DNA from: Sipunculus nudus
Lineage: Eukaryota > Annelida > Sipuncula > Golfingiida > Sipunculidae
Direction: 5' to 3'
NCBI GenBank assembly: GCA_026874595.1
Contig: CM049314.1
Coordinates: forward strand, 9,294,729 to 9,358,728
Length of the DNA: 64,000 nt
How positions within the stretch are numbered: position 1 is the first letter of the stretch; each line of letters opens with the position of its first letter. Position numbers and translations under genes: made by a program. The notes under the pieces are model-generated. The model was given only the letters and a program-made list of their open reading frames with translations, made no database searches and was not told where the DNA came from. Of this stretch, positions 1-13,225 are shown piece by piece.

Positions 1-1491
1 GTCCCAATATTGTCCAATGTAAACAATGTAAATGTCCAATGCGTCTCACCAATTTAGCTTTTTTTAAATAATGCCAAACTTTCTGGATATATTAAAAATT
101 CAAAAGACACATTGTATACCATACTTGTCATAGTAAGTATCTGATAGCTCAAAAATTTTGTTACTTTTTCCAAATTCAAATGTTCTAAAAAAATTCTACA
201 GTATCTCTTAACTTCAGAGTTAGTGTGTTCTTACTATAATGTTATAGATTCAACATGTTAAGTCATCCGTCCTCTAATCTCCAAACGTCAAACAGAACGT
301 ATTAGGTCTAGTTAGCACAGTTCTTCCTTTACATTGTTCTGCTTTCATAAAATAAAAACAATACTTTGTTAACTACACATATGTATAACATACTCGGCAA
401 ATACTGTAAGTTATGAGGAGAAAGAATTAATACCACACTGAAACGTTTGGCTTAATAAAGCTTGTATACACAAGTGATTATAATTATGTATAAGCAATAC
501 TTTTCGTTTAATCAATCTAATGTTCCTGATTATATATCAAGTATTATGTCTTCATAATAATTTAATAAAGGATTTATCATTTTGCCTTAGCAATACTGCT
601 GCATATATCTGTCCAATTTGAAAATAATTGTTTCAAGGTTTGCAACGAAGTGAAAAAAGTGAACTGGTGGACGCCCTATAGAACCAAACTGGTGTAAAGG
701 TGTTCACAATGACGTGCTCATCTACGAACAAGGGGAATGGTGTCACTTCAAGATTCGATATTACGCGGTTTTTTTGTAAAGTTGGCTGTATGTTTCATGG
801 ATTTATCTAAATGCAGAATCAAACAAATTTAAATCAAAATCGAATATGTATCATGAATTTTAAGACATAGTTTTATGTATCCTTAAGATATTTTATCAAT
901 TACTCCACGCAAAAACGTCATCTGGCGTTGGCGAATGGGTCATTCATATTTCTTTTAAACTGAGCGGACATTTTACTGTACCCTTAAAGTAGCGCTATAT
1001 GAAAAAATTAAGATCATAGAGTACACCAACGAATACACTTGTATATTAAGACCTTCAGGAAAAATCTACATTGTACAATGTAGTTGTATCTGAAGTGGAG
1101 ATTCCAGCTGTCATACATAAAGTAAAAGCTCATCCCACATGTACGAATATTTTGATCCACAGAAAGAACCATTAAACAAAACAATTAACAGGAAGATCAC
1201 ACTGAATAGAAAATTAATCATAATGTAACCATATAAATGTCGCTGTTTCCAAATAGTTTGAAATTTCTTTTTTTTATTTACTCACTAATTTCGAACCTTG
1301 ACATATTTCTAAAGAGCGGCACTAATTAGGTTATTCTTGGAAGTGAATAAAAAATTGAAAAGTAGTAGTTTGGCGTGAAACAATGCTCAAAGCTTCCAAA
1401 ACGAACAAAAATGAACACTGCGGAAGGGATGATGAAGAAAAGATCACTGTGAAAAAGGAAAGCTGACATAACAAAAATAAATGGTGCTTAC
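1..1491. other. AT-rich noncoding stretch, nothing recognised
   Basis: No reading frame, RNA gene or repeat was recognised here. If the proposed minus-strand gene is real, this is intron downstream of its second exon. The next exon, if any, was not found before the left edge. Confidence 0.4.
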
Positions 1492-1545
1492 GGGTAATAA
1501 ACCGAGCCTGTGTCTGAACTCTGCAGTCAACCCATCAATGTCTTC
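1492..1545 (-). CDS. Candidate internal coding exon (18 codons), unrecognised protein
   Basis: On the minus strand a long T-rich tract ends in GTGTTTAG, and the exon runs to a good donor (CCC|GTAAGC). The 54-nt segment is open in frame 0 and reads EDIDGLTAEFRHRLGLLP, so it enters and leaves in phase 0. That is compatible with the phase-0 end of the proposed first exon at 20737-20790. No family was recognised. The residues are mixed charged and amphipathic and look like a piece of a globular or helical protein. A second acceptor-like AG lies inside the segment (after CTGC). The assignment rests only on splice-signal quality, an open frame and phase, so a chance match is possible. It would be the second exon of a gene running off the left edge. 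Confidence 0.4.
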
Positions 1546-3640
1546 CTAAACACACGAAAACAAAACAAATGAAACAAAAACCACAGCAACAAAACATGAG
1601 GATGAACAATGAGGCTCACCAACGTATAACATGCACATATATAGATAAAGACAAACTGACTCTACAGAAATGTCATCACTGGTCACCCATATATCAACCT
1701 CATGAATCGACTTCAAGTGATGTCAGCTGGAGAAAGTAACAAATATTCTTGACTCTAAATCATTCATTTTTGATTTAATAAATTACTTTTCCTAAGGCAG
1801 GGAGGGGCAAAGGAACATTTATCTGTAGGTTATGTTCCAGTTTCCTCATTGCAATTGATAAAGTTTGTGTTTTTCAGTCTGAACTATAATTTTTTTTTTC
1901 TTAACTTTGACAGAATTCAATTGTTTTATTTTTATCTAAAGGTGATGGTGAGGAAAAATTCTGGGATCATCAATGATGACGTCAGTGTGAAGCAATGGCA
2001 ATAACAAACACGTGAATGCAAAGCGAAAAAAATAACTTTAAGAGTTGATGCACAGCCATACAACGAAACTACAGATGAAAGCAAAGCAGTAGCAAAAGCT
2101 ATATTTAGAAAAGTGTGATAAATGTTTATATTATACAGCTATTGTGGCAGAACATTTAAAAGGCAATAAATTTACGTATGTGTTAATTCTACACTAAAAT
2201 GTATTTTTTTCAATTCTTATGAAATGCGTTTAATGATAGTCCTGAAATGCATAAAGTTAACACATATTTTATGTAAAGATAAACACCAAAACCACATAGA
2301 TTATAAAATGTTGAAATGTTATACAATACCAAGACCAGCTTGGAAAGGTATATTTGGTCTTCTTTTTTCATATGGTTCATCTATGTCTTTGGACTGATGA
2401 CTGATGTAAGCATACTTAGGTGTGTTCCAGACCAAAACCAATAAATACTAAATTTATAACGGTCAGTTAGCATATGCCCTTATACCTTGTCATCGTCTGA
2501 CAGCTGAAGGGCGCTCCGTGGGTATCTATTTTTTTTGCAGAATGATTCATACACCATAACAATCTATATATGTGTGTTTTTGTGTGTGTGATATAATGTG
2601 GTTTCTTTCTTTTTTTAATCGTCAAAGTTTTAACGTAATACAAAACTATATATGAAAAGAGGTGTATAGTCTACGTGTCATTCACAGATTGAGATATATG
2701 ACTGACTTTTTGTTTGATATATTTTCATGTAATGATATATTCAACTTCCAATCAAACAAAATTTTTAATTAAAATGGTGAATTTTTTTATTTGCTTGTGT
2801 GTATCTAAAATATGATGTCAAATTCATATCCTTGCTTCAATACTTCTGTTTCCATCTCTATCGGTATGCCGACCATATTTGTCAGATAATACATTAACGT
2901 TTAATTGACTGATTACAGCATTTACCAACACGCATGTTAATAATCTTGCAGATACAGTAGTTAGCAGTTATGTACAGTTATTTTTGTTAAATGACACCGA
3001 CAAAAGCACAAATGTTAATCGTTTTATAAATAATATAACATGGTGCTAACAACGTGGCCCCTGATGGCTCTGACAAGGGACAGAAACGTGCTAACAGTAA
3101 GTTAAGTCGAGAAGAGGGCAGGAGAGTAAAATGCCTGTATAATTCTAGCTCACACTTTGTCATTTTTTCTTAGAGAGGAGGATGTTTTTTTAGCTAAAAA
3201 GGAATGAACAAGAGAACATGTACAGGCATCCAACAGCGAATATCGAGTACTGTTCCATTCATCATTTGGCATAGAGTGTTATAACAGTGGCGGCGTAGAT
3301 AAATGAGCGCACCTGTTACAGCCGGCGTGCTGAATAACCCACTCCACTCTATATTACTTTTATCAAGGCACTTTCTTTTCAGGAACAAGCACGTGCAGTG
3401 ATCAGGTCTTTGTAATGAGATAAATATAATGATATAAATTATGCAAAAAGTTCTAGGATGCACGTGGGCAACTGTAAATAGACATTCCGTAAGACTCGCT
3501 GCTCCGGGCCTCTGTTTTTTATACAGACAAGTATAGAATGCGTATTTCATAGGAGTTGCATGGAAATCAGATGTTGTATTCAATAGCACTCAATGAGGAA
3601 CAGTAAGAGAAGCCATGTAATATGCATTTTGTTACTAATA
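1546..3640. other. Noncoding, nothing recognised
   Basis: AT-rich sequence with short homopolymer runs and no repeat or gene signal that I can support. A short degenerate TG-rich stretch lies near 2575-2590. Confidence 0.4.
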
Positions 3641-3666
3641 ATTTAATAATAATAATAATAATAATA
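3641..3666. repeat. (AAT)n microsatellite
   Basis: About eight uninterrupted AAT/ATA trinucleotide units are visible directly. It is an ordinary simple repeat in noncoding sequence. Confidence 0.9.
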
Positions 3667-4807
3667 GTATTCGCATGTAGAATTGCTACGCTTAAACTCT
3701 TACTGTACAGAATATCGGTAAATATAAAAATGAGGAAAGGATATTTCAATAATAAAAAAAAAAAACAATTTCAGCCTGATGTAAGCATGTTCCATTATTG
3801 AGTAATATTTTTTATATATTTATATGTAAATATAAAGTAACCTTCATTCTATTTTCAAGCTTTTCTTCAACTTTCTTATATTATAAAGGGAGAAGAATAA
3901 CTATAGAGTTATATCCTATTATCTTATTGCGAATTTGCAATAAAATTATTGTTTAATTTAGAGTTTTTTTTTCCATGCTGGTGACATGTGAAAACTTACA
4001 TTATGCAACCGGTCTCTTTCTTGTGGAGGTATCCGGAGCCATCCTAGGTAACGTTTACCATAAACTAGGCCAATTTAAATCTGGCAAGTAAGCAGTAATG
4101 TTCTCATTCATACGATTACATATAATACAGCTTATCAAGCGGCTGTAACCAGATCACATGACAAGACTAGCACAATAATTCTTCTCTTCGTTCCTACTTG
4201 CCTAACCTCAAGCAGGTACTTCTAAAGTCCACTTATTTCATATTAACATACCCTTTTTTATGGGCTAAGGGGCACTAGTAGGGTTACTTATTCAATGTGG
4301 AAAATTTCTCAAAAAATACCAATTTTTTTTATCTTGAGTATGTAGATATTTCTGTGGTGAGTTTACAGTTGTAGGAATGAGAACATCTGAAGGTGGAACG
4401 GAAATAGGGGTACTACCATGTGCAGGATGTTAATTTGCCAGCTGAGCGACACCTGGCGGTGCTTAATTCAAGTGGTCAAATTGTTTCCAAAATAAATATT
4501 TATCCACATGTATTTATTTGATTCTGACCCATCTAAAATTTCATAACAAATATTCCTACTTTATTTCAATGAAATAAATGTTTTCTTGCTGCTAAAAATC
4601 GATAAGAAAAAGCCCCAAGCTCTTGCGCATCGTATACAAGTCCGTTTGTTCATGCATGGATGAGCGATGAATTGACCTTGTTTATAAGTGCCTTCTAACA
4701 TCCCCTTACGATCCCGCAAACAATGTCACGCTGCAGGGTCGCTCAGCTGATCAGGGCTTAAAGCAACTACAGTTAGTCTACGGATGCATGATATACAAGC
4801 TTTCTAC
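3667..4807. other. Noncoding, nothing recognised
   Basis: AT-rich unique-looking sequence. No supportable feature was found. Confidence 0.4.
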
Positions 4808-4858
4808 AGGCTTTCTGTCAGTCCATTGTCCTCTTCTGCTGGGCACCAGGATCCTGGC
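4808..4858 (-). CDS. Weak candidate micro-exon (17 codons)
   Basis: On the minus strand a strong polypyrimidine tract and acceptor (GTTTTTCTCCAG) precede a 51-nt frame-0-open segment reading ARILVPSRRGQWTDRKP. It ends at a weak donor (CCT|GTAGAA). Phase 0 on both sides would let it fit between the proposed minus exons at 20737-20790 and 1492-1545. The donor is poor and the protein is unrecognised, so this is a marginal call. It is listed only because acceptor, length and phase agree. Confidence 0.2.
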
Positions 4859-6469
4859 CTGGAGAAAAACATCTAACAGATGAAACCTTATGAAATCTGG
4901 ACAGATGAACACTGACACATACAAATACACATGTAGCTACACACCAGTGGCCGGTTCATACAGAGGCACGCGCTGCTTTTTTGTATACAGCGTAAACAAG
5001 CGGATACATAAATCATATAACGTTTGGTTACGCTTCACTGGACATCATGGGAAGGGCAAAGGTCACTGGTAATGTAGACATAAATCTGTACAAATATGAA
5101 CTTTAACACTTCATATCCACATTAAGTATTTATATAGTTATATGTCATAAATAATAACATATATGTATAAATTAATATATATGTATATGTTATATAATAT
5201 GAAATACGAGCAGTAAACTTTCGACTGCCAACAGGGAGTCACATAAAGATTTACATTTGGATTTTATCGTTGTACATAGACACAGACATATACACATACA
5301 CACACTAAAACACTGAAACAAAAAGCGCGAGACTTAAGCATACAACTAATTTGATGACAGCATATATGTAAAATTTAAATCATATATCATAGATCATATA
5401 CAGTTAGCTGTATCATCTCTTCCCATTTCTTAAATTCCTCTCTTAAATAAACATTATCCTGAGCTTTGCTGTGTACGCCTTTCCTTTACCATGAACACCG
5501 TAAACATTACGTATGTACGTCACGTACGCCTTGTCCAATAAATTATGTTGTACACTACGGATACAACAGTGTCTTTGTGCGTGGTTGCTGAAAAATAATA
5601 TTTTCGCTTGTCATCAACTATAAGCCAGAGAAGGCCGACAAAGCTTTTGTTTCTATTGCGTACAGACCGTGAAATTGCTTTTCTATTCACCGGCGGGTGC
5701 GAAATTATACGTCTATACGAGACATGGTATGATATGAATGATCACGCAGCAAAACATATATGGAAGATTAATACTAGTACTGAAAAACAACCGCCGTGTA
5801 ATAACACCCGGGTCTCCCTCAGAGGGAATAAAAAGCCACACAACATAATTACGTCGCGCTTACGTTCACAGAAAGCTTCACATATTTGTCATGTTTCCAC
5901 AAATTATGCCAGAAAGTCTTACGTTACAGACACGGTCATTTGTCATTTGTAAAAAAATACAAACTCATTCCAAGTAAGTTTTCAACCTAGGAAACGTTAA
6001 GGCTTTGAAAGCTTGGGCATTAATCCCATGGTAAAAACACATATCCGAATGTCAAGATATATATTTCATTTTTCGTTTCCTTTTTCTTTACTTCTATCTT
6101 TTTCTTTCGTCTGCCGTTGTTCGCGGGAGATCTTTGATATGACTGTCAAAACTGATATTCGGGCACAATATTATGATTATGCATAGGTGACAGATTTGCA
6201 CCCGATATTTATATTATACCTTGACCTTATTTCCAAGTCCGTACACTCCACAAACGATCTCCATTATCGCTCAGTTCTCTCCCTCTCTCGCTGCCTCGGG
6301 TTTTTTCCAAATCAGACATTTTGGTCCAAGTAACAATTAAAGGTAATGGAGTTGCACCTGAAATATATATTTGGGTCTTGATCTCATGTCAAGCTACATA
6401 GCCTATCCCAGGTATCCCTAGCTGTTTTTGCTCACTTGAGGGTACCTGGCAAGGAGGCTTGGAGGAACC
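4859..6469. other. Noncoding, AT-rich low complexity
   Basis: Contains palindromic TATA/ATAT-rich sequence around 5140-5205 and an open stretch at 5608-5952 with no domain and no splice context. Nothing else is supported. Confidence 0.4.
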
Positions 6470-6683
6470 GGGGGGGGGGGGGGGGGGGGGGGTTAGGGGA
6501 CGGGAAGGCTTCCCTTCCGATTGTTCGGCGACTGCAGGCCTCTTGTTCAGGGCTAGTTTCAATAATGATTTTCCTTGCCATGCCTGTACGTATAACTTTG
6601 GAAGATATAGCCTGCCGGTGTGGGTGTTAGGGTGTGTGTGTGTGTGTGTGTGTGTGAGAAGGTGTTGGGGCGGGGGGGGGGGG
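6470..6683. repeat. Poly-G and (TG)n cluster
   Basis: A run of about 23 G (6470-6492), a (TG)n tract (6630-6656) and a second G run (about 6671-6683) lie within 215 bases. The overlapping open frames here, glycine-rich on plus and proline-rich on minus, are translations of the homopolymers and not genes. Confidence 0.9.
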
Positions 6684-9430
6684 AGCGGGGGTGGATTTAG
6701 AATCCCTGTACAGAAGTCTTTATTGGTTTTCACAATGTATGGACCTGGCGGAGGTTGCGTTCCCCTGAGTGTCCTTTTATGTTAAATTTAATAACTTGGT
6801 TCTGTAGCAACGGGGTTCCCATGAGCTGGATACATGGGGGAGCACGGGCCTCTTGTTGACGGTACACATTGTATACACACAGTGACCAGAGCCGCCGTGT
6901 ACTCACATCAAGTGGATACGGTCACAAGTGGACACGCCCCATTTTGTGTACATGACAAGCAATACATCAAACGTCAGCGCAGAGGAAAAGAGCACGTGGA
7001 CCTGAAGATAGAACCATGCCTGACCGTGACACCTAGCTATCATTTACCTCAACTTTATATGGACCCACTTGTCTGTGGAAGGTAACTGGCAGTCCCCTGG
7101 ATTTAAAGAAATGGATACACCTTGTATCACTAAGTTTAGATGAAACCTCAGAATCAACAGATTGAACAGAAATTCAAGAAACAACTTTTGAAGATGATAT
7201 TTACATTACATTTTTTTTCTTATAATACGCATTAATGTAGTGATATAACCCGGCCTCATGTATATTTGTTTGTTCTGAATCGCAGAATTTTGTGTAAATA
7301 AAATAGGTTATTACCCAAGAGAGAACGAACGAGACTACAAGAGGTTGTATACCTGAATTTGAAATTTCTTTCTCAAAATTACGATTTACATTATCTCTTT
7401 TTTTATTCAATACATCAACTAAAAAAAAACATAAGGACGATACTAGTTAGAGAACATTTGAAATTGTTTGGACAACACATAAACAAAAAGTCACTACAAA
7501 TAACAGATACAATGACAATGTACAGTAACATAATCCAGTTAACCGATACCTATACAACACGAAGACAATCTTATGTAGAGACTAAATTTCATGATAGTTT
7601 GAGTTCTTGAATCTTATATTATTCTGGGAATATAAATCAAATATTTACACGATAACACAAGTGTAAACGTATGTACATAAAGAGTCTTTGTATATTCAAC
7701 AACAGTTATATGATGATGACTAATATCTGTATCTATAAACACAAACATTTGAGAGTTGGTCATTTATGTTAACCATGAATAAATCTCAATTTAAAAAAAG
7801 GATAACTACAATTTTTTAAACTGAAGTGGACTCCACTTCTTAAAATGTACAAATATACTTCCATTTCTATGGGCAATGTTCCTTTCAAAAATGTATATCT
7901 GTTCCACATATATTTTATAATCGATGAAATTGGCATAATATCTTTGCATTTACACATATATACAACTTTCAGCTAGTAATATCAGTGTATCTAAAAGAGA
8001 ATTGACTGTGTTTTTGAAGATAATAGATGGTTTACTGAAGCGATTTCCTGCCAGAAGTATGTTGGCTGGTCAGCCAGTTTTTCATTTAAAAAAAAAAGGT
8101 ATGTGTTTCGTTACAGAAGTTCACTGCTTGCTTTCCGTATATAGCAAATAACAAAGGGTTGAGAGCTATAGTCCTATGAATAAGCTTAAACTGAAATATT
8201 CCTAATACTTCTGATATTGTTATACTTTTTTATATCATTAAAGGCTTCGCATATCAAGTCTTGACAATTGTACCTCTTGCATATAGCGCAAGCAATTTTA
8301 ATATGAAGTGTCCAAACTGGAGATATAGAGAAATGCATGTCTGCCATGTTATGGATAACTGTTGATAACTGGCAATAGGAAACGCTTCAGTTCCAAGCCG
8401 ATGTCTTAATACCAATGAATAGCATAGTTTCAGCATCAGGTCTTGTATCAACGCGGATCGGTGGGATGTTTTCATTGACTAACTGCCCGTGATATGGATG
8501 AATTTGCCATATCTGCCATGCATCAATGCTACTGGGAATGAATACTGCTCTCTCAAGCTTGTTTCGTGTACGTGCACGAATAAGTTATTCATTTAACCCC
8601 CTCCTGTAATTTTACCATATATACATGGGAGTATTCCATGCCGGAAATAAACATTTTCCATGTGCACGTATGTAGGTATAAGTGTGTTTCCGATGCATAA
8701 AAATACATGCCCGGACCTTTGCCTTTGGATCTGATGATATAATTTTTAAATAACCTTTACACATGGCTTTAAAACCAATTGATTATGACCCTGACACACT
8801 GACCAGATTGTCAGGTTGCATGATAACCAGTGCGCAAATACAAACACTAAAAAGATGGGTGTGTTACTGGCAAATAGCGCTCCACTGATCCTATTTACTA
8901 AGTAAGAATTGTTGTTAAATATGACCTTGGTGTCATAGGTGGAGCATCCTATATTGGTTCCAAAATAAACAGTCGCTTTCCCACACAAGTCTACACGACT
9001 GTAATAAGAATATCACATTTTCAGCCCGGCTTATATAATAAAGGTTACCATACTATCGGGCGTGGTGTACGCTGCATCCGATAAAATTGCTTGAATTGGC
9101 TCAAATGCTAATGGTCCGTGTGTTGAGTGGGAGCACTCTTATGGCGCATACCTCCTCCAGTATCATATATGTATCAAAATTACGTTGCAAGAATAAGCGA
9201 CCTTTACCCCTCTCCATAAAGACCATTAAACTTCATTCAGTCAATAATCAGGATATATTTAAAGATACAAGGTCACGTATACAAAGATAAAACACACATT
9301 GACAGAAATAGAAATCTTCTTGCACTCACATCTCGATCTAGATCAACTCTGAATATAAAACAACCCCCTTTCTCAAAGCCCCATTCTCCACAGGATTAAA
9401 TAAAAATCATTATCATGACAAATCATATAT
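6684..9430. other. Noncoding, nothing recognised
   Basis: AT-rich sequence without repeats or genes that I can support. A minus-strand segment near 6907-7001 has splice-like ends but no other support. Confidence 0.35.
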
Positions 9431-9439
9431 ACAATGTAC

Positions 9440-9515
9440 AACATCAAGTTGTGTGGGCAGAAAGACGGAAGGACAGGCGGGGATAATCATATAACCTCCG
9501 CCGTACCTCGTTCTA
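9440..9515. repeat. Fragment of a dispersed SINE-like repeat (tail)
   Basis: Contains 'agacggaaggacaggcgggg' followed by 'ataacctccgcc'. This matches the 3' part of the element seen more completely at 40675-41035 (gacagacaaac ... cctgccacctggcgg ... ggtataa). It directly precedes a second repeat family at 9518. Confidence 0.45.
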
Positions 9516-9517
9516 GA

Positions 9518-9960
9518 AGTTAAAGGGGCCTATTCCGATATCTGAGGTCTCTTAACTTTAGATAATCCCTTGAACCTTTTTTTCTATAAATTAAAAAAAA
9601 CAAGAAAAAGACGATCAAACAACATGCAAGCTGTCCGTTTTGGTTATATACAAAAGTTTATAACAAGTGGGGGGCCGTAAGAATAATCCAAACACATTCA
9701 ACAATAACATCTATTGTCAAGTCAGGCAAACGAAAGTTTTGCAAAGGGCGTTTTGAAACGAGTGCCCGTTTAACTTCCGCCTATATGCAATAACCACCTT
9801 CGGGTACATTGTATTCCGTTTGTCAATCTGCTGTTGTCTAACGGATTCGGTATATAAACTTTTCAGGTGTATGAACAGTATTACCTAGAGTTTATTAATA
9901 AGTAATACGCAAAGTAAACCAGAAATCACATAAATTCAAAAGTAAAGGTGGGTGATTACC
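9518..9960 (+). repeat. Dispersed repeat, family A copy 1 (TTAAAGGGGCC type)
   Basis: Begins TTAAAGGGGCCTATTCCGAT and ends near 'acataaattc ... aaaggtgggtg'. It aligns by eye along its length with 22600-23085 and 50205-50890. Shared blocks include TTAAAGGGGCC, 'taacaagtgggg', 'aagtcaggcaaacg / aagtcagataagcc', 'gcatatatgcaa' and the terminal block. It has no coding potential and is probably a non-autonomous mobile element. Confidence 0.6.
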
Positions 9961-11039
9961 TGGGTTTAAGACAAGTGTAACACCTGGCACTTTAACATTT
10001 GGAAGTTTTCCATTACCACCTGCAGTGACTGGCTCTGGTTCTCGCTTCGCCGGCCAACATGTAATGGTCATGGCCCTGTTTTCCTTCCATGAAGCTTGCT
10101 CTGGTATTCGGAAAATAATTCTGGCACGTTCCTGTGATGGACATGCCCCCTGTGGACTGCCTTGTAGGGTGTGAAGATTCCCACAATTTTATAACAAGCA
10201 TCTGCTCTTTTAAGAAATAAACAATTTGAATAGTTTTACTTCATAAGCCGAAGACCAGATGATAAGATTACAACTGAATGCGATCTAGAAACCAGATTAT
10301 CCACATGTTGACATTTTTGTATCATAAATTTATTTCCAATTTGTCATAATATTTCTCAGACAGACTGACATAAAACATCTCATTTGTCTAATACATGGTG
10401 AACCTGTATATACCTTTCGTTCCCATCTCCTTAGGAAAATAAAAGTGAGTATATTTCAGATACAACTTGTCCTTATAATAATAAACTATTATACTGTTCA
10501 TTTTATGTACATTGGCGGTAAAGACCAGAGCTTATTTACTTGGACATGTATACTAATCGCCAAATTAAAAAAGTCAGTTTTGAAGTCAGAAATATTTTAG
10601 ATTTAGCACAACACAGTGGAAAGAAAAAGAAGAATAAAGTTTTGTAATCAATGGTTTTGTACTCTTGAAATCCTAAGAAAGTCCTTCCACAAAAACGTTT
10701 GATCCAAATATTAATAAATAAATAAAATCATCAACACCTAAAGGTTTCCACTAAATATAGGGGTGATGTGGAGACTTAATGAAGACACGATATGGCCGAA
10801 TTTCCTGACGTGGCAAATGTAATCTTTTATTACATTTTCAAAAAGGGTACCACAAGAATGCTTTATAGGTCCATCCCTATTAAATATTAACATATTTTCC
10901 TGAATATCGAACTCAGGTGCTGATGGTAAACATTCATAGCAAACTATGATACGTAATCGCGAATAAGTCTTTGTCCTCATTATAAATGCTCAGCATTTTG
11001 CCGAGAAACACGCTCAAGCGAGAAATATTCTCTATTAAT
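9961..11039. other. Noncoding, nothing recognised
   Basis: Slightly GC-richer around 10013-10200, where the minus strand is open but lacks a recognisable domain or clear acceptor. Nothing else was seen. Confidence 0.35.
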
Positions 11040-11130
11040 ATCGATAGCGAGTTTCATGAAAATCCATAATTCCTGCGGGGTCACCCAACAGAGGTTTACG
11101 GACATACGGACGCTGCGCAGGTTAATATAT
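11040..11130. repeat. SINE-like repeat fragment
   Basis: 'gagtttcatgaaaatccata' followed by 'ggacatacggacg' resembles 'aaaaatttcatcgaaatccg ... acagacaaacc' at 38680-38725 and the element at 40675-41035. It is a short decayed fragment. Confidence 0.4.
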
Positions 11131-12860
11131 TGACCGTCCTGAACACAAGTGTATAGAACGAACCCCTACCGTCACTGGAACTGTAATGTTAGTTTTATTT
11201 TTGTCTGGTTATCTTGTCTTGATGCGAGTCATACTAAGTATTCCGGAATAATAAATCACCGTTAAACAAATGCATGCAGAAAGGGAGCATCGGTTCGTGT
11301 AGGTGGGTTTTAAGCTGTCAACTGCTGATGGGATGTCATGTTTATTTGCTGTAAATGTTGGTATTCTTATATAAAAATTCATTCCAGGGTCGGAACACAC
11401 GTTTACGTACTATTTTATTTAAGATGCACACTGTATACCAACACAGTAAGTATAAATACCAAAGGGACTCGGATCAGTACTGCAGTAAAAGGTTATGTAC
11501 TTTCCGGGGCATAAAAATTAGGCCATACCTTCCAAAAGACAGCTTAATAGAAAGGCCGGAAGGTATAAGTCATGCTATGATTTCCATTTCCGCAATAACA
11601 TGGGCTACGTTACACTTTACAATGACACTAGTCTGTGCCCCATATATACGGTAAGCGCGGTCGTGTGTATAAAGCGTAGCAGTGCGTGTTGCAGGTAGTT
11701 TACACTGGCTATGGCCTTCAAAATAACGACCGAGTTTCTAAATAGTTTGGCACTATATGCACAGTTGATGATAAGTTTACATTTATTTATCACCAATAAT
11801 CACTCTTGAATTACCGTGCAATGGTGCAAGGCCCAATGAATCTGTAACTGGAAATTTATAACCAGATAAAGCATGCTAACTGATTTTAAAAGCATGTCGC
11901 GAAGGCACTGGTATTCATTCACATGCGTCAAGTTCCAGTTTGTGTTCGGGATACGCTGAACACCCGAAAAACTCGACAGGTGAATTGCTATATATATATC
12001 TTGGATATATGGGGCTGTGAGTGTTCCAGCTGTATCGAGCAGTATTATAGTTACGCTGTACTATGCATGTGAACGTGGTATATACAATATGCTTTAATGA
12101 TATATCTTAGGTCAGGAGGGTCGGTGATACATAAACGTCAGGCTAACGGCTTACAAGGCACCTGACTTTACAATAAAACACCAGACATCGAGGACTCCAC
12201 ATGCACTGACGCCAGTTACGACAGATTATCACATTTTGGCTGCCTCTTCAAAGATAAACACGTGATTTTGGCACTGCAACACAGATAGTTAACCACTGAG
12301 AACAGAGGCCGTCATGGATTCAGGTCAAACTGTTAAATCCAATAAACATACAACAAAGGAAAAAGGCGTCATTCTGTATTCATGTATTTAACCATTTTTT
12401 AATGACTGTATATCATGCTGCTGTATTGAAGATATGTATGCTTTTCAAGACGAGTTGTCTCTTGCAAAACAGTCGTTACTTACACGAGTACTTACGAAAT
12501 TTTCATGTACATTCGTCCGAGAAATCATTTCATATAACCACTGTTAAACACAGCACTGTTTTTTTTATATCGCCACCAAAGAACGCACTGCCTGTCAGCT
12601 GGGTATCGCGGGAATGACACAAGTGAAACCAGTAGTAATGCATTGATCGGCACATTCTTAATTAGATCTCTCTCAACTACTCTGGTGGTTATACCCGACA
12701 AACAGTGTAATAGAGAGCAACGGTTAGATAGAAGGAGTTCTAGGATGTACCGCGTGACCTCTGCGTCGCTCATCATTTCTCCGGAAAATATGCCTCCCTT
12801 ACACCTATAGTCCAACAATACCATAATTCTTCGAGGTATGGAAGAAACATTTGAAATTCC
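11131..12860. other. Noncoding, nothing recognised
   Basis: Open stretches at 11355-11654 and 12525-12824 are compatible with chance and have no recognisable domain. No repeat was identified. Confidence 0.35.
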
Positions 12861-12867
12861 TGATTCC

Positions 12868-12937
12868 AGACGTAGCCGAGCGGTTAGGGCATTATCACGC
12901 AGAGCAAAAGGTGCTCGGTTCGTGTCTCGCTGTTAGA
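12868..12937 (+). repeat. tRNA-derived sequence (SINE head or tRNA relic)
   Basis: TAGCCGAGCGG matches the RNA polymerase III A-box consensus (TRGYNNARNGG) exactly. About 44 bases downstream, GGTTCGTGTCT is a B-box with two mismatches. The A-box context (GTAGCCGAGCGGTTAGGGC) is typical of Ser/Leu-type tRNAs. The acceptor arms do not pair, so it is not a functional tRNA. It is most likely the head of a decayed SINE. Confidence 0.55.
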
Positions 12938-13164
12938 AAATCTCGATAGTACTTCAGAAATGTGCTGTCATATTCTATCGACAGGTATATGACAGGACTG
13001 TCCCCATATAAAACCCCATATTCAGACGATTTAAAATAATAAGATACCGTCCTTGTCTTAAAGTAACCATCACCCTCCTACAATGTTCAGTGCCAGGCCA
13101 TGGAATGGTCGTGACAGGTAGTGGTGCTGACCTATCGAGTGCCAGATTATATTTGCTCATTTCA

Positions 13165-13225
13165 AATATTTAGGCCCCGTAGTGCATTGCGGGAGCAGCA
13201 TGTCTTTGCCTACAATCCCGGACCA
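13165..13225 (-). repeat. Dispersed repeat, family B fragment (CACAATGCACTGGGG core)
   Basis: The reverse complement contains GCAATGCAC next to GGGGCC and a CAAAGACAT block. This matches the conserved start of the copies at 26800 and 59480 (cccacaatgcactggggcc). Only the core is preserved here. Confidence 0.45.

Noticed and set aside
3194-3589. 131-codon minus-strand frame
   Set aside because: It has no recognisable domain, no splice or promoter context, and is within chance length for 64 kb of DNA in six frames.
6389-6785. Gly-rich and Pro-rich frames on opposite strands
   Set aside because: Products of poly-G and (TG)n tracts.
6907-7001. 95-nt minus-strand segment with acceptor- and donor-like ends and an open frame
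   Set aside because: It would leave in a phase that does not match the other proposed minus exons, and the protein is unrecognised. Too weak to call.
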